Assembly (NCBI RefSeq): GCF_024347435.1
Contig: NZ_AP025480.1
Coordinates: forward strand, 496,001-560,000
Origin: Vibrio cyclitrophicus
GTDB lineage: Bacteria; Pseudomonadota; Gammaproteobacteria; Enterobacterales; Vibrionaceae
Length of the DNA: 64,000 nucleotides
Reading direction: 5' to 3'
Shown here: positions 23,188 through 33,684 of the stretch, one piece after another
Layout of the letters: each line of letters opens with the position of its first letter
Position numbering within the stretch: position 1 is the stretch's first letter
Notes under the pieces: generated by a model
What the model saw: the letters and a program-made list of their open reading frames with translations, nothing else
Database searches by the model: none
Told to the model about the DNA's origin: nothing
Position numbers and translations under genes: made by a program

Positions 23188-23262
23188 TGATTCAGTTTGG
23201 AGCTAAGTGGCTTGATATGGGAATTTGAGTCACTTGGCATGGAACAAAAGAAAGGAAACAAG

Positions 23263-24006
23263 ATGAAGATTTTACTCAGCAACGATGATGGTGTGCACGC
23301 TCAAGGTATTCATGAGCTGGCAAATGAATTACGTGATCTTGCTGAAATTATCATTGTTGCACCTGATCGTAATCGTTCGGGAGCTTCAAATTCATTAACT
23401 TTAGAACAACCTCTGCGTGTTCAAGAGATTGCTGAAAATACCTATTCGGTACAAGGGACACCAACAGATTGTGTGCATTTTGCGTTAAATGAACTACTCA
23501 AAAATGAGATGCCTGATCTGGTTTTAACGGGTATTAATCACGGTGCTAACCTTGGTGATGATGTGCTTTATTCAGGTACAGTAGCAGCAGCAATGGAAGG
23601 GCACTTTTTAGGTGTTCAGTCAGTGGCGTTTTCTCTGGTTGGAAAAAAACATTTTAAGACAGCGGCAGTTATTGCTCGTCGTATCGTCGAACAACATTTA
23701 GCAAATCCAATCCCGACCAATCGCCTACTAAACATTAATGTTCCTGACTTAGCCTTGGATCAACTGTCTGGTACTCAAGTGACGCGCTTAGGAGCTCGTC
23801 ATCATGCTGAAGATATGATTAAGCAGAAAGATCCTCGCGGGCATGATATTTATTGGCTTGGTCCTCCGGGAAAAGAACAAGATGCTGGTGAAGGTACGGA
23901 CTTTTATGCGATAGAGCATGGTTTTGTATCGGTAACACCGCTACAGGTTGATTTAACGGCGCATGAGTCGTTGGGTGCGATGGCGACATGGTTAGGAGAG
24001 AAGTAA
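23263..24006 (+). CDS. surE: 5'/3'-nucleotidase SurE
   Basis: Metal-dependent survival phosphatase that dephosphorylates nucleoside 5'- and 3'-monophosphates and short polyphosphate. The 247-residue product begins [11 protein letters not shown] with the metal-binding Asp-Asp pair and has the downstream [13 protein letters not shown] loop. The ATG at 23263 has AAGGA six bases upstream and gives the universal start; an in-frame upstream start adds a tail not typical of the family. pcm follows at once, and in E. coli the surE-pcm-nlpD-rpoS set supports stationary-phase survival. Confidence 0.95.
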   Translation: MKILLSNDDGVHAQGIHELANELRDLAEIIIVAPDRNRSGASNSLTLEQPLRVQEIAENTYSVQGTPTDCVHFALNELLKNEMPDLVLTGINHGANLGDDVLYSGTVAAAMEGHFLGVQSVAFSLVGKKHFKTAAVIARRIVEQHLANPIPTNRLLNINVPDLALDQLSGTQVTRLGARHHAEDMIKQKDPRGHDIYWLGPPGKEQDAGEGTDFYAIEHGFVSVTPLQVDLTAHESLGAMATWLGEK

Positions 24007-24633
24007 GTGAGTAATCCACAAGCAGAGCGCTTAGTTACTTTTCTGATTGAAAATGGCATTCAAGATCAGAAAGTGCTTGATGCGATTTACCAATTACCAA
24101 GAGAGAGTTTTTTGTCGCAGGCGATGCATCATCAAGCTTATGATAATAATGCGCTGCCTATTGGACAAGGGCAGACGATCTCTCAGCCGTACATCGTTGC
24201 TAAAATGACAGAGTTACTTGAACTACAACAAGATAGCCGTGTTTTGGAAATTGGCACGGGTTCTGGTTATCAAACCGCTGTACTAGCTCAACTTGTTGAC
24301 CATGTGTATTCGGTTGAACGAATAAAGTCTCTACAATGGGATGCTAAACGCAGGTTGAAGCAACTCGATTTCTACAATATTTCAACCAAACATGGTGATG
24401 GCTGGCAAGGATGGTCTTCCAAGGCGCCTTTTGATGCGATTATTGTCACCGCAGCTGCAGAGTCGATTCCTCAGGCTCTTTTACAGCAGTTGAAAGATGG
24501 CGGCCGTTTATTAATCCCTGTTGGTGATGACGAACAACAATTGTTGAAGATTGTTCGCCATGGTGACGAGTTTTTATCGAGCGTGATCGAGATGGTGAGA
24601 TTTGTACCTCTTGTTCCCGGTGAACTAGCTTAA
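24007..24633 (+). CDS. pcm: Protein-L-isoaspartate O-methyltransferase
   Basis: Repairs isoaspartyl residues in aged proteins using SAM. The 208-residue product has the SAM-binding motif [16 protein letters not shown] near residue 80, the family motif [11 protein letters not shown] and RLLIPVGD. It starts with GTG directly after the surE stop. nlpD follows, but the next gene expected, rpoS, is absent. Confidence 0.95.
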   Translation: MSNPQAERLVTFLIENGIQDQKVLDAIYQLPRESFLSQAMHHQAYDNNALPIGQGQTISQPYIVAKMTELLELQQDSRVLEIGTGSGYQTAVLAQLVDHVYSVERIKSLQWDAKRRLKQLDFYNISTKHGDGWQGWSSKAPFDAIIVTAAAESIPQALLQQLKDGGRLLIPVGDDEQQLLKIVRHGDEFLSSVIEMVRFVPLVPGELA

Positions 24634-24668
24634 TAACAAGACTAATGGTGTAGGTGGGTAGAGAGTCG

Positions 24669-25073
24669 ATGCGTTCGAAGTTGTTAAAAGTAAGTGCTTT
24701 ACTACTTAGCTGTGCCCTTGTTGGGTGTGCAGCGAATTCGCCTGCGCCAGTTTCAAGCTTAAATAAAAAATACTCTTCGATTGATCGTGGCAGCTATCGC
24801 GGTAGTTACTACGAAGTGAAAAAAGGCGATACGCTTTATTTTATTGCTTATGTGACGAACAAAGACGTTAACGATTTAGTTAGTTATAACAAGCTCTCTG
24901 CTCCTTATACAATCCACCCAGGGCAGAAGCTTAAGTTGTGGCGCCCGAGCTACAGCGCACCAGCGTATGGTAAATCAACAGTGGCGGTTGCAGCAGTTGC
25001 TGCGCCTGTCGCGGCATCCACTACATCATCGGCATCCACTACGTCATCGACAGCAAGTACCCCTAAAACGTAA
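24669..25073 (+). pseudogene. nlpD: nlpD, 3'-truncated by the IS66 element
   Basis: NlpD is an outer-membrane lipoprotein that activates the amidase AmiC at the septum through a C-terminal degenerate LytM domain. Only the first 134 residues remain. These comprise the lipoprotein signal with lipobox LVGC (Cys20), and a complete LysM domain (YEVKKGDTLYFIAYVTNKD ... HPGQKLKLW, about residues 47-92). After them comes an Ala/Ser/Thr-rich linker. The reading frame then enters the IS at 25070 and stops in its first bases (ACG TAA). The LytM domain, and the rpoS promoter normally located inside nlpD, are gone. The ATG at 24669 is preferred over an upstream in-frame start. Confidence 0.9.
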
Positions 25074-26650
25074 TCGTTCACCAAGGTAACTTGACTTGAT
25101 ATTAACGGAGGGTGAGAGTCACCTATAGATCAAAGACGTTGGGGTACGGTCTCTTCGCCACAACAGCCGTGATGATTTCACTCAACACCGACATTGCTGA
25201 TAGACCGCGCTTTTTGCAGGTTTCGATGAGTGTGTGGATACGACTACGGAATTTATCACCTGCATCCGAGGTCGTTCCGAAGCTAATTTTCCTTTGAATG
25301 ACAAAACCTCTAATACATCGCTCAGCTTCATTATTGGTTAAGGGGATTGATGTTTTCTTGAGGAAAACCCACAAGCTCTCTCTATGTTTAAGCAGTAACT
25401 TGCATCGCCCTCGATACCGCTTGACCATCACATCTGTCCCTTTTCTCAACCAATGATCGAACGATTTTTGTAGCCTGTGCATTCGCCGCAAGTACAGTGA
25501 ATAATCCAATTCACCTTGTTCATAACGATGCCGAGTATGGAAAATGGCGTTCGTCAGCAAACAAAGATGTTTGCCAATATAAGCGGTGTGGCCACCGCCA
25601 CTATAATCCGCCATTTGCTGAAGATTGCGCTTCACATGTGCCCAACATAACTGATGACGGTCTTCGGCTATCCAGTTATAGCTTGGGCACTGGTCACTGA
25701 CCACAATACCTGCATAGTCTTCATCGATGACCTTTTTTGCTGAGGAGGTAGAGCGTGAATAGAGTATTTGTTCATAGACAAGGTCATCACTGGCCACTAA
25801 CCAACACCAACGAAGGCTTGTTTCATCATTTCGGTGATGAGAGGTTTCGTCAGCATGAATCAAAGGCGCTTTCTTTAACGCTTGTTTTATCGCTTGATGC
25901 AATGGCGTTAGCATTGAAGCGACCTTCGTTTGCGCTTCGCTAATCGCACCGACCGAAAAGGTTGTGCCAAGCTGTTCTTTGAGTAGAGATTGGATTTTCC
26001 GAACGCTGAGGTGATATTGCCCTGCAAGCACGCCAATGTAACTTAATAAGTTCGGCCCTATAATCCCTTGCGATGCATCGTCAGGCTTTTGAGCCTTGAC
26101 GGTTTCTTTGCAGTGCCTACATTGACCTGAAAATAAACGGTATTCGGTGATATCGACAGTGGGTTTTGGAATATCGAAGACCTGATGGCGATAGTATGGC
26201 CCACCTTGAACCTCAATGTCAGATTGAGCGCAACAAGGACAAGTTTCAGGGAAACAGTCAATGATGACATCCGTTTTTTTTAACGGTGAGAGCTTTCGTT
26301 GATGCCCTGTGTGGCCTTGTTTAGCTCCTCTCGAATTGCGACCACCAGAGCTTTCAGCTTTTTTCGCTCATGGCGATCTTTAGGATTGTCTGAAGAGGGC
26401 GATTTTGAAGAGTTTTTGGAGCTAGTGGTTAGCTTGTCTTCATAATGTCGGAGCTGTTCCCACAGCTCATCAATAAGCACCTTAGCCTCATTCAAATCTG
26501 AGACTTCAGGTGGTGCTTCTTGGTATTTAGGTGATTTTTTTCTAGTCATGAAACCATAATGGCTTCCCAGAATGATCACTCAAGACCCAAAGTGGGATCA
26601 ATTGCGTAAGGTCACACTTTTTATGTCAATAGGGCTTGGTGAACACTTAC
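25070..26650 (-). mobile_element. IS66-family (ISBst12-like) insertion sequence
   Basis: 1,581-bp element whose two ends read inward GTAA-NN-GTTCACCAAG-N5-TTGAC, starting at 25070 on the plus strand and 26650 on the minus strand. Terminal GTAA is typical of IS66 relatives. Only a TnpC-type transposase is present; the small accessory genes tnpA and tnpB of classic IS66 are absent, as in the ISBst12 subgroup. The flanking octamers (CCTAAAAC before, CGTTCGCT after) do not match, so there is no 8-bp target duplication. One end lies in nlpD and the other in mutS, replacing rpoS. Confidence 0.88.
25123..26549 (-). CDS. IS66-family transposase (TnpC type), split by a -1 shift
   Basis: DDE transposase of about 475 residues if read through. 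The first part (start at 26549, MTRKKSPKY) encodes the coiled-coil and helical N-terminus and runs into a stop at 26280. The second part is open in another frame from about 26370 to 25123. It contains the zinc-finger CPCCAQSD...CRHCKE, HADETSHH, VVSDQCPSYNW and the glutamate region NNEAERCIRG. The frames join with a -1 step at A AAA AAG (minus strand, 26364-26358). This is either a programmed slip site or a single-A deletion in a former A7 run. Several starts upstream are possible. Confidence 0.82.
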
Positions 26651-28910
26651 CGTTCGCTAAGGTTGGAAGTTGGTTAGGCAGTTCAGTTAGTTCAAAGTAG
26701 TGCGTTGCAAATAGTGTCATCGCATTGATTTGATTAGCTAGCCATTCAGCACTTGCCCAAGCCAGTGATAGGCCATCATAAGTGCTGGTGCCGCGGCCGA
26801 TCTCATCCATTAGCACAAGGCTATTTGGTGTAGCGTTATGCAGAATATTCGCGGTCTCTGTCATCTCAACCATGAAAGTTGAACGACCCGAAGCTAAATC
26901 ATCCGATGCGCCAATACGCGTAAAGATACGGTCGATAGAGCCAATCGTCGCGCTTTCTGCTGGTACATAACAACCGATATGAGCCATCAGCGCAATGAGT
27001 GCGGTCTGACGCATGTAGGTCGACTTACCACCCATGTTTGGACCTGTGATGATCAGCATTTTACGTTGATCATTGAGGTCGATAGGGTTCGCAATGAAAG
27101 GTTCGTCCATCACTTGTTCCACTACAGGATGACGACCTGCTTGAATTTGCACACCAGCTGACTCTGTCATCGTTGGACGGCAGTAATCAAGAGTGTCTGC
27201 ACGTTCGGCTAAGTTTTGCAGAACATCAAGCTGAGATACAGAAGAAGCGATATTTTGCAGTTGCTCTAGATAAGGCAGTAACAAATCAAATAACTCTTCC
27301 CACAACTGCTTCTCGATAGCCAGGGCTTTCGATTTTGAGTTGAGGACTTTATCTTCATGCTCTTTTAGCTCGGGAATAATGTAGCGTTCTGCATTTTTAA
27401 GCGTTTGACGGCGAACATAGTGTGGTGGCACAAGATGGCTCTGCCCGCGGCTTACTTGAATGAAGAATCCGTGTACGTTGTTGTAGCCAACTTTAAGCGT
27501 GTCGATGCCATGGCGTTCACGCTCTTCTTGCTCAAGCTTGTCAAGAAACTCTGTTGCGCCCGCTGCAAGGTCACGCCATTCGTCTAACTCGGTATTATAG
27601 CCTTCTGCAATCACACCACCATCTCGGATAACCACCGGTGGGTTTTCTTTGATCGCACGCTCAAGCAGCTCTGATACTTCACCCAAAGGAGAAGCATATT
27701 GAGCAAGTTGAGTAAGATATGGGTGTTTAAGTTGCGTCAGTGTTTCAGCAAGCTCTGGTAAGTATTCCATTGCTTGGCGAAGACGAGCCATATCGCGAGG
27801 ACGCGCTGAACGAAGTGCTAATCGAGCAAGAATGCGTTCGATATCACCGATCTGTTTTAAGGTTGGTTGTAGCTCTGTGAATAGAGCCAAATCTTTCATT
27901 TCACCTATCGCGTCTAGGCGCTGATCGAGTGCTGAGATATTGCGCATTGGTTGATGTAACCAACGCTTAAGCATACGACTGCCCATAGCGGTTGCGGTGT
28001 GATCAAGCACTTCGGCAAGGGTATTATCAGTGCCGCCCGATAAGTTTTGAGTGATCTCTAGGTTACGGCGAGTTGCCGCATCAAGGATCACTGAGTGATC
28101 TTGCTTATCCATTGTGAGTGAACGGATATGCGGAAGGGCTGTTCGTTGGGTATCTTTAACGTATTGGATCAGACAACCCGCAGCACACAAACCGAGCTTC
28201 GCATTTTCTACGCCAAAGCCAACAAGATCGCGAGTACCAAATTGTTGATTGAGTTGTTGCTTAGCTGTATCTAATTCAAATTCCCATACTGGACGACGGC
28301 GATTGCCATTACGACTTGCCATCAAATTTACAGGTTCGAAATCTTCAGGGAATAGCAGTTCACGTGGTGACGTTCTCTGCAATTCTGCCGCCATTGCTTC
28401 TTCGGTTTCCGGCTCACATAGCTGGAATCGACCAGAAGTAATATCAAGCGTCGCGTAGCCAAATTTACCATTGTGGTAGTAAATAGCGGCGATTAAGTTG
28501 TCGACTCGCTCAGAAAGCAGGGCTTCGTCGGTTACGGTACCCGGTGTCACGATACGCACAACCGCGCGCTCAACAGGGCCCTTTGAAGTTGCTGGATTAC
28601 CAATCTGCTCACAAATTGCTACGGACTCGCCCAACTGCACTAACTTCGCAAGATACCCTTCAACAGCATGGTATGGAACACCCGCCATAGGAATTGGCTC
28701 ACCATTTGAAGAGCCACGCTTAGTCAGTGAAATATCGAGTAGTTGAGAGGCTTTTTTAGCGTCATCGTAGAAAAGCTCGTAGAAATCGCCCATGCGATAG
28801 AACAGCAGAATTTCTGGGTTTTCTGCTTTGAGTTTCAGATACTGCTGCATCATAGGTGTGTGTTTGTGGTTGGTTGCTTTGTTTTTATTGGTTTCTTCTA
28901 ATGTTTTCAT
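26598..28910 (-). pseudogene. mutS: mutS, 3'-truncated and fused to IS sequence
   Basis: MutS recognises mismatches and starts mismatch repair. About 753 native residues remain, then 17 residues encoded by the IS end ([12 protein letters not shown]...) and a stop. Mismatch-binding (GDFYELF), connector, core and clamp domains, Walker A (GPNMGGKST), [12 protein letters not shown] and the ATHYFEL histidine are all intact. The last about 110 residues are missing. These include the end of the ATPase domain, the helix-turn-helix that dimerises and completes the composite ATP sites, and the C-terminal tetramerisation segment. Function is therefore very unlikely. The start at 28910 is chosen from alignment; no clear ribosome site is visible. 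Confidence 0.92.
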
Positions 28911-29083
28911 AATAATATTCAATGTTTTACGACCAACCATGTGTGGTTTCTAGTCTCATGGAGTGCCACTTGGTGTCAGTGAATCCCATAATTAAGTGTA
29001 GGTTTTTGTGTAGCTTTTGGATTATTCCTACACTAAGATAGTCATATTGTGTTGTTTGCGTATTAGTTAAGGATTATACAAAT

Positions 29084-30358
29084 ATGACCGTGGGAAAGAG
29101 TAACAAACCTCTTAGTGATCGAGCAATTAGAAACCATAAAGCTGATGGAAAAACCTTGGTTGATGTTGGTGAATATAGAGGGTTGCGAGTTAATGTTGGT
29201 AAAACAGGACGTAAGACATTTACTTACCGCTATCGTTCTCCGGTAAACAACAAGATAACTCAAGCTAAGCTTGGCACTTATCCAGACATGTCTTTGGAGC
29301 AAGCTAGAGTTGAGCTTAAGCACTTAAAAGCTATTAGAGATGCAGGTAAGTGTCCTAAAAGAGAATTGGAAAAACAGAAGCTCCTAGAGACTCAAGCTAA
29401 AGAATCAGATCGCTACGCTAAGATCAACGTTAAAAACTTGGTTGATAATTATCTGAAAGGCTACATTGAAGGTTCAAGTAATAGGAAACCTAAAGGACAA
29501 AAGGAAGCTCGCCGAACGCTGTATAAAGACGTCGTAAAACCTATTGGTTCAAAGCTAGCTATTGACCTAACCCGTAAAGATATATCTGATTTGGTTATGG
29601 GGATCGTTGAGCGCGGAGCAAATGTTCAAGCTGGGTATGTCCTTAGAGAACTAACTTCAGCGTATCGTTATGCTATTTCAACTGGTTACTTATCTTATGA
29701 ATTTGTAAACCCTGCGCTACAAGCTAAAGATAGCTTGAAAATATCCAAAGTGAAATTAACTTGTAGTAAAGGAAGACGCTATTTCAATGATGAAGAAATT
29801 GTTCAGTTTTTGAATTGGTTACCAATCTCTGGTTTTAGTCAGAACCAAAAGGGGATCTTGAGACTGACGCTCTGGACTGGTTGTAGAACAGGTGAGGTAT
29901 GTTCCTTAGCTTGGTCTGATGTCAACTTGAACAATAAAACTCTATTTTTGAGAGAAACTAAGACTGGTCTGGTTCGTCATGTGATGCTTTCTAATCAAGC
30001 GGCTGAGTGGCTACAGAACAAATACCAAAAACGAGATAAAAATGATTACGTTTTCCAATCTCAGAGGACTCGCAGACCTGTTCAGCAAAAACATTTATCT
30101 GAAAAAATCTGGAGTTTGAAGCAGAAAGGTATGATGTTAGATATCCCCAATTGGACTCCCCATGATTTAAGAAGAACGGTTAGAACAGGACTTGCTAGGA
30201 AAAAGTGTCCTTCAGAAGTTGCTGAAGCCGTTTTAGGACATACAAAGGAAGGTATTAATGGGACTTATGACCTTCATTCTTATGAGGATGAGTGTAGAGT
30301 TTGGTTGCAAAAATGGGCTGACCATTTAGATTCTCTAATGAGTGAGTCTATTTCTTGA
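29084..30358 (+). CDS. P4-type tyrosine recombinase/integrase
   Basis: Site-specific recombinase of mobile islands. The 424-residue product has an N-terminal arm-binding DUF4102-like domain (LSDRAIRNHKADGKTLVDVG region), a SAM-like core-binding domain (about residues 115-205) and a C-terminal catalytic domain. The catalytic residues visible are Arg in WTGCRTGEV, a Lys in the beta-hairpin (RETKTGLVRH), HDLRRT, LGHTKEG and the nucleophile Tyr in NGTYDLHSY. All look intact. It stands alone next to mutS with no tRNA or clear att repeat beside it, so it seems the surviving end of an island. It is AT-richer than the core genes around it. Confidence 0.9.
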   Translation: MTVGKSNKPLSDRAIRNHKADGKTLVDVGEYRGLRVNVGKTGRKTFTYRYRSPVNNKITQAKLGTYPDMSLEQARVELKHLKAIRDAGKCPKRELEKQKLLETQAKESDRYAKINVKNLVDNYLKGYIEGSSNRKPKGQKEARRTLYKDVVKPIGSKLAIDLTRKDISDLVMGIVERGANVQAGYVLRELTSAYRYAISTGYLSYEFVNPALQAKDSLKISKVKLTCSKGRRYFNDEEIVQFLNWLPISGFSQNQKGILRLTLWTGCRTGEVCSLAWSDVNLNNKTLFLRETKTGLVRHVMLSNQAAEWLQNKYQKRDKNDYVFQSQRTRRPVQQKHLSEKIWSLKQKGMMLDIPNWTPHDLRRTVRTGLARKKCPSEVAEAVLGHTKEGINGTYDLHSYEDECRVWLQKWADHLDSLMSESIS

Positions 30359-30709
30359 TTGGAAGCACTCTTACGAAGCTAAATGGTTTTTCAGGTTGCA
30401 GATTTGTACTAATGTGACGTGTCTTAGTTGGTTAAACCTCACAAAACTGGTGGTGCGATTCAACCTATACGATAAGGATAAACGCGCCCACCAAACTCAT
30501 TTTTGGACAAAAGTGAGTCAGTGATCTGGCTAAATTAGTAATCAATAGATTACTTCAAATTTAGAAAACTTCGCTAAGCAAAACGAAAGACCTTCCCCTA
30601 GTAGGTCCTTAGTAAGTGACCATCTTGAAAAAGCTCCATACTACATGACTAACGTAATGTAGATACTTGGTAAAACTAAGAGATGTATATAGAAATTTGG
30701 CTCACCATC
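30359..30709. other. Non-coding stretch between integrase and IS3 element
   Basis: Contains no convincing gene. Two short inverted repeats are visible (GTAATC-AATA-GATTAC near 30540 and GACCT...AGGTC near 30590). A truncated reading frame of nine codons starts at ATG 30683 (MYIEIWLTI) and runs into the IS left end, possibly the 5' scrap of a gene split by the IS. Confidence 0.5.
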
Positions 30710-30739
30710 TGTAGTGGTACGGTGAATTTGGTCACTTAG

Positions 30740-31959
<1,220 letters not shown>

Positions 31960-31968
31960 CCACTACAA

Positions 31969-32214
31969 TTCGATGTAGTAGATGCAGTCGAAGTTCTTAG
32001 CTATACACATAAGCTATATGGAAGTGAGTTTTATTTGAACAGTAGAAGAAAGAAGGTCAAAGGCGTTCTCTATGGTTCAAGGTTAGTTGAATATTTGATG
32101 TTCATGGATAACCATAGTTACTCAGAGCTAAGGTTTACTCTTGGAGTCTCTGATGAAAAGTGGGCTGGATTACGTAAGGTACATAGCAACAAACGATTAG
32201 AACATCATGATTAA
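31969..32214 (+). pseudogene. 3' remnant of a small gene cut by the IS3 element
   Basis: An open frame of 81 codons starts right at the IS end without a start codon and stops at TAA 32212. The peptide (beginning FDVVDAVEVLSYTHKLYGSE) is rich in Lys, Tyr and Leu and looks coding, but I do not recognise it. The only in-frame ATGs are late (about 32095). Its 5' part is missing; the nine-codon frame at 30683 on the other side of the IS may or may not belong to it. It could be a small regulator or other cargo gene of the integrase island. Confidence 0.4.
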
Positions 32215-32286
32215 TTGCTCTATCTGTACTATAGCTATATGTTAGAGATACACTAGAGTTGGCGGTGGCTGGTTCTGAAACCACCG

Positions 32287-33537
32287 CTAGACAAGTAGTT
32301 GAGGTATACTCTTAGGAACGTTCTGTGATTGTGCTAGCATGCTAGTAGCAGCGTCGCCAATTATCTTTTGTTTGGTCAGTTTAGTCGTTTCCTTTGCAAA
32401 ATCAGTATCTTTTATTCTACTTTTGCTTTCTTGGGTATTAATGTTCTGTGTTTCTAGGTTTTTAAAAGAGCTTGTAATTCTATTTATGTTTGCTCCGATG
32501 TTAGAGCGGTAAGAGCTTACTCGCTCGATAAGCTGGTCACTTGCGAATAATAGAGAGTTGTCGTTATGAGTGCTATTTTTTGCATAGGAAGTGTTCTCAA
32601 ACGTTGTTAAGCCTAAAAAGCCCATCTGGAGATCTCCCAAGTTGAAAGGGTTTGCGGAATATATTAAGCGGTTGTTGGGTAGAGACGTAAAGTTTTGATC
32701 AAATATACCTACATGGATTGCATCGTTTGACCTATTTTCCAGTTTTCTCGCATATCCTATCTTCTGGATATTGTCTCCGTCACTATTTGTCTCTTCTGCA
32801 ATAAAAAACTTGACTTCATTGTTAAATGAAGAGTTTAGAATGTTGACAACTCCTTCTACCGATTCCCCTTCATTAAAGGTAATTACTTTTTCTTTTTCGC
32901 CGTTCGATTGGGGAGAGTAGATGAAAGAAATTGAGTCACCTTTTTGAGTTCTCCATCCTTGAGGTATTCCTTCAGATAAGTGTGATGGCATTGATGTTGC
33001 GACAGATTGAAAGCCGTGCATATGCGTCAGATTGGGCAGAGTTACCATCATTGCTTGCCCGGACTCTTGTCCTAATTGGAAAGTGATTTTTTTGTCGAGG
33101 CTTTTATTGTCTTTTTCGCCAAGAAACAAGCTTTCCCCAGCAAAACGAGTTGTAAGAGCTATATGATTTAGTTCTTTTCCTAATTGTGTGATCTCTTGAT
33201 GGATCGCATCTCTATCCTCCTTACTGTTTGATCCATTGACAGATTGCAGAGATAAATCTCGAACGCGGAAAAGAATCTCAGTGTATTCATTAAGAGCACT
33301 TTCCGCTGTTTCTAAGGTCGATATCGCATCATTGGCGTTTCTCATCGCAACTTCAAACCCTCGACTTTGAGCTTGAAGTTTGTTTGATATCTGGAGGCCA
33401 GCAGCGTCATCTTTAGCGGAATTTATGTTAGAACCAGAACTCAACTTATTCATTGCATCCTTGAGAGCAATGTTTGATGTCTTAATATGGTTCTGCGTAG
33501 ACGTCGCTACAGAGTTTGTATTTATATTTAATGGCAT
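32287..33537 (-). CDS. Orphan flagellin
   Basis: Structural flagellin-family protein of 416 residues. The N-terminal D0/D1 coiled coil (KLSSGSNINSAKDDAAGLQI, then VRDLSLQSVNGSNS) and the C-terminal D0/D1 helices (SRIKDTDFAKETTKLTKQKI, then SMLAQSQNVPKS) are preserved. The central region (about residues 170-320) is unlike standard Vibrio polar flagellins. Several usually constant positions differ (ISTLETAESALNEYTEIL), and it ends in LLV rather than LLG. It stands alone between an IS3 element and pncC, far from any other flagellar gene in the window, with a sigma-54 promoter and an AAAGG ribosome site upstream. Confidence 0.88.
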   Translation of the reverse strand: MPLNINTNSVATSTQNHIKTSNIALKDAMNKLSSGSNINSAKDDAAGLQISNKLQAQSRGFEVAMRNANDAISTLETAESALNEYTEILFRVRDLSLQSVNGSNSKEDRDAIHQEITQLGKELNHIALTTRFAGESLFLGEKDNKSLDKKITFQLGQESGQAMMVTLPNLTHMHGFQSVATSMPSHLSEGIPQGWRTQKGDSISFIYSPQSNGEKEKVITFNEGESVEGVVNILNSSFNNEVKFFIAEETNSDGDNIQKIGYARKLENRSNDAIHVGIFDQNFTSLPNNRLIYSANPFNLGDLQMGFLGLTTFENTSYAKNSTHNDNSLLFASDQLIERVSSYRSNIGANINRITSSFKNLETQNINTQESKSRIKDTDFAKETTKLTKQKIIGDAATSMLAQSQNVPKSIPQLLV

Positions 33538-33574
33538 AGCACAACACCTTTAAAAGTAGATAACTCAAAAAGCA

Positions 33575-33590
33575 AGCAATTGATGTGCCA
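33575..33590 (-). promoter_or_regulatory. Sigma-54 (RpoN) promoter of the orphan flagellin
   Basis: On the minus strand TGGCAC-ATCAA-TTGCT matches the -24/-12 consensus TGGCAC-N5-TTGCW exactly, with 10 bases between the GG and GC. The predicted transcript start at about 33565 leaves a 5' leader of about 28 bases with an AAAGG ribosome site. Sigma-54 with FlrC is the known control of class III flagellin genes in Vibrio. Confidence 0.8.
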
Positions 33591-33684
33591 CTTGTTACTT
33601 ATTGTTGCGTATGTATTTTCTTTATGAATGGGTGATATGTTGCCGATCGTGCTAGTGTTTTTATAAAAACGTGAGGTTGAGAGG

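Noticed and set aside
25070..26650. Accessory IS66 genes tnpA/tnpB or other cargo in the IS
   Set aside because: There is no space or frame for them; after the transposase only the terminal repeats remain.
32262..32287. Terminator after the orphan flagellin
   Set aside because: GCGGTGG/CCACCGC forms a 7-base stem beginning at the stop codon, but no T-run follows on the minus strand.
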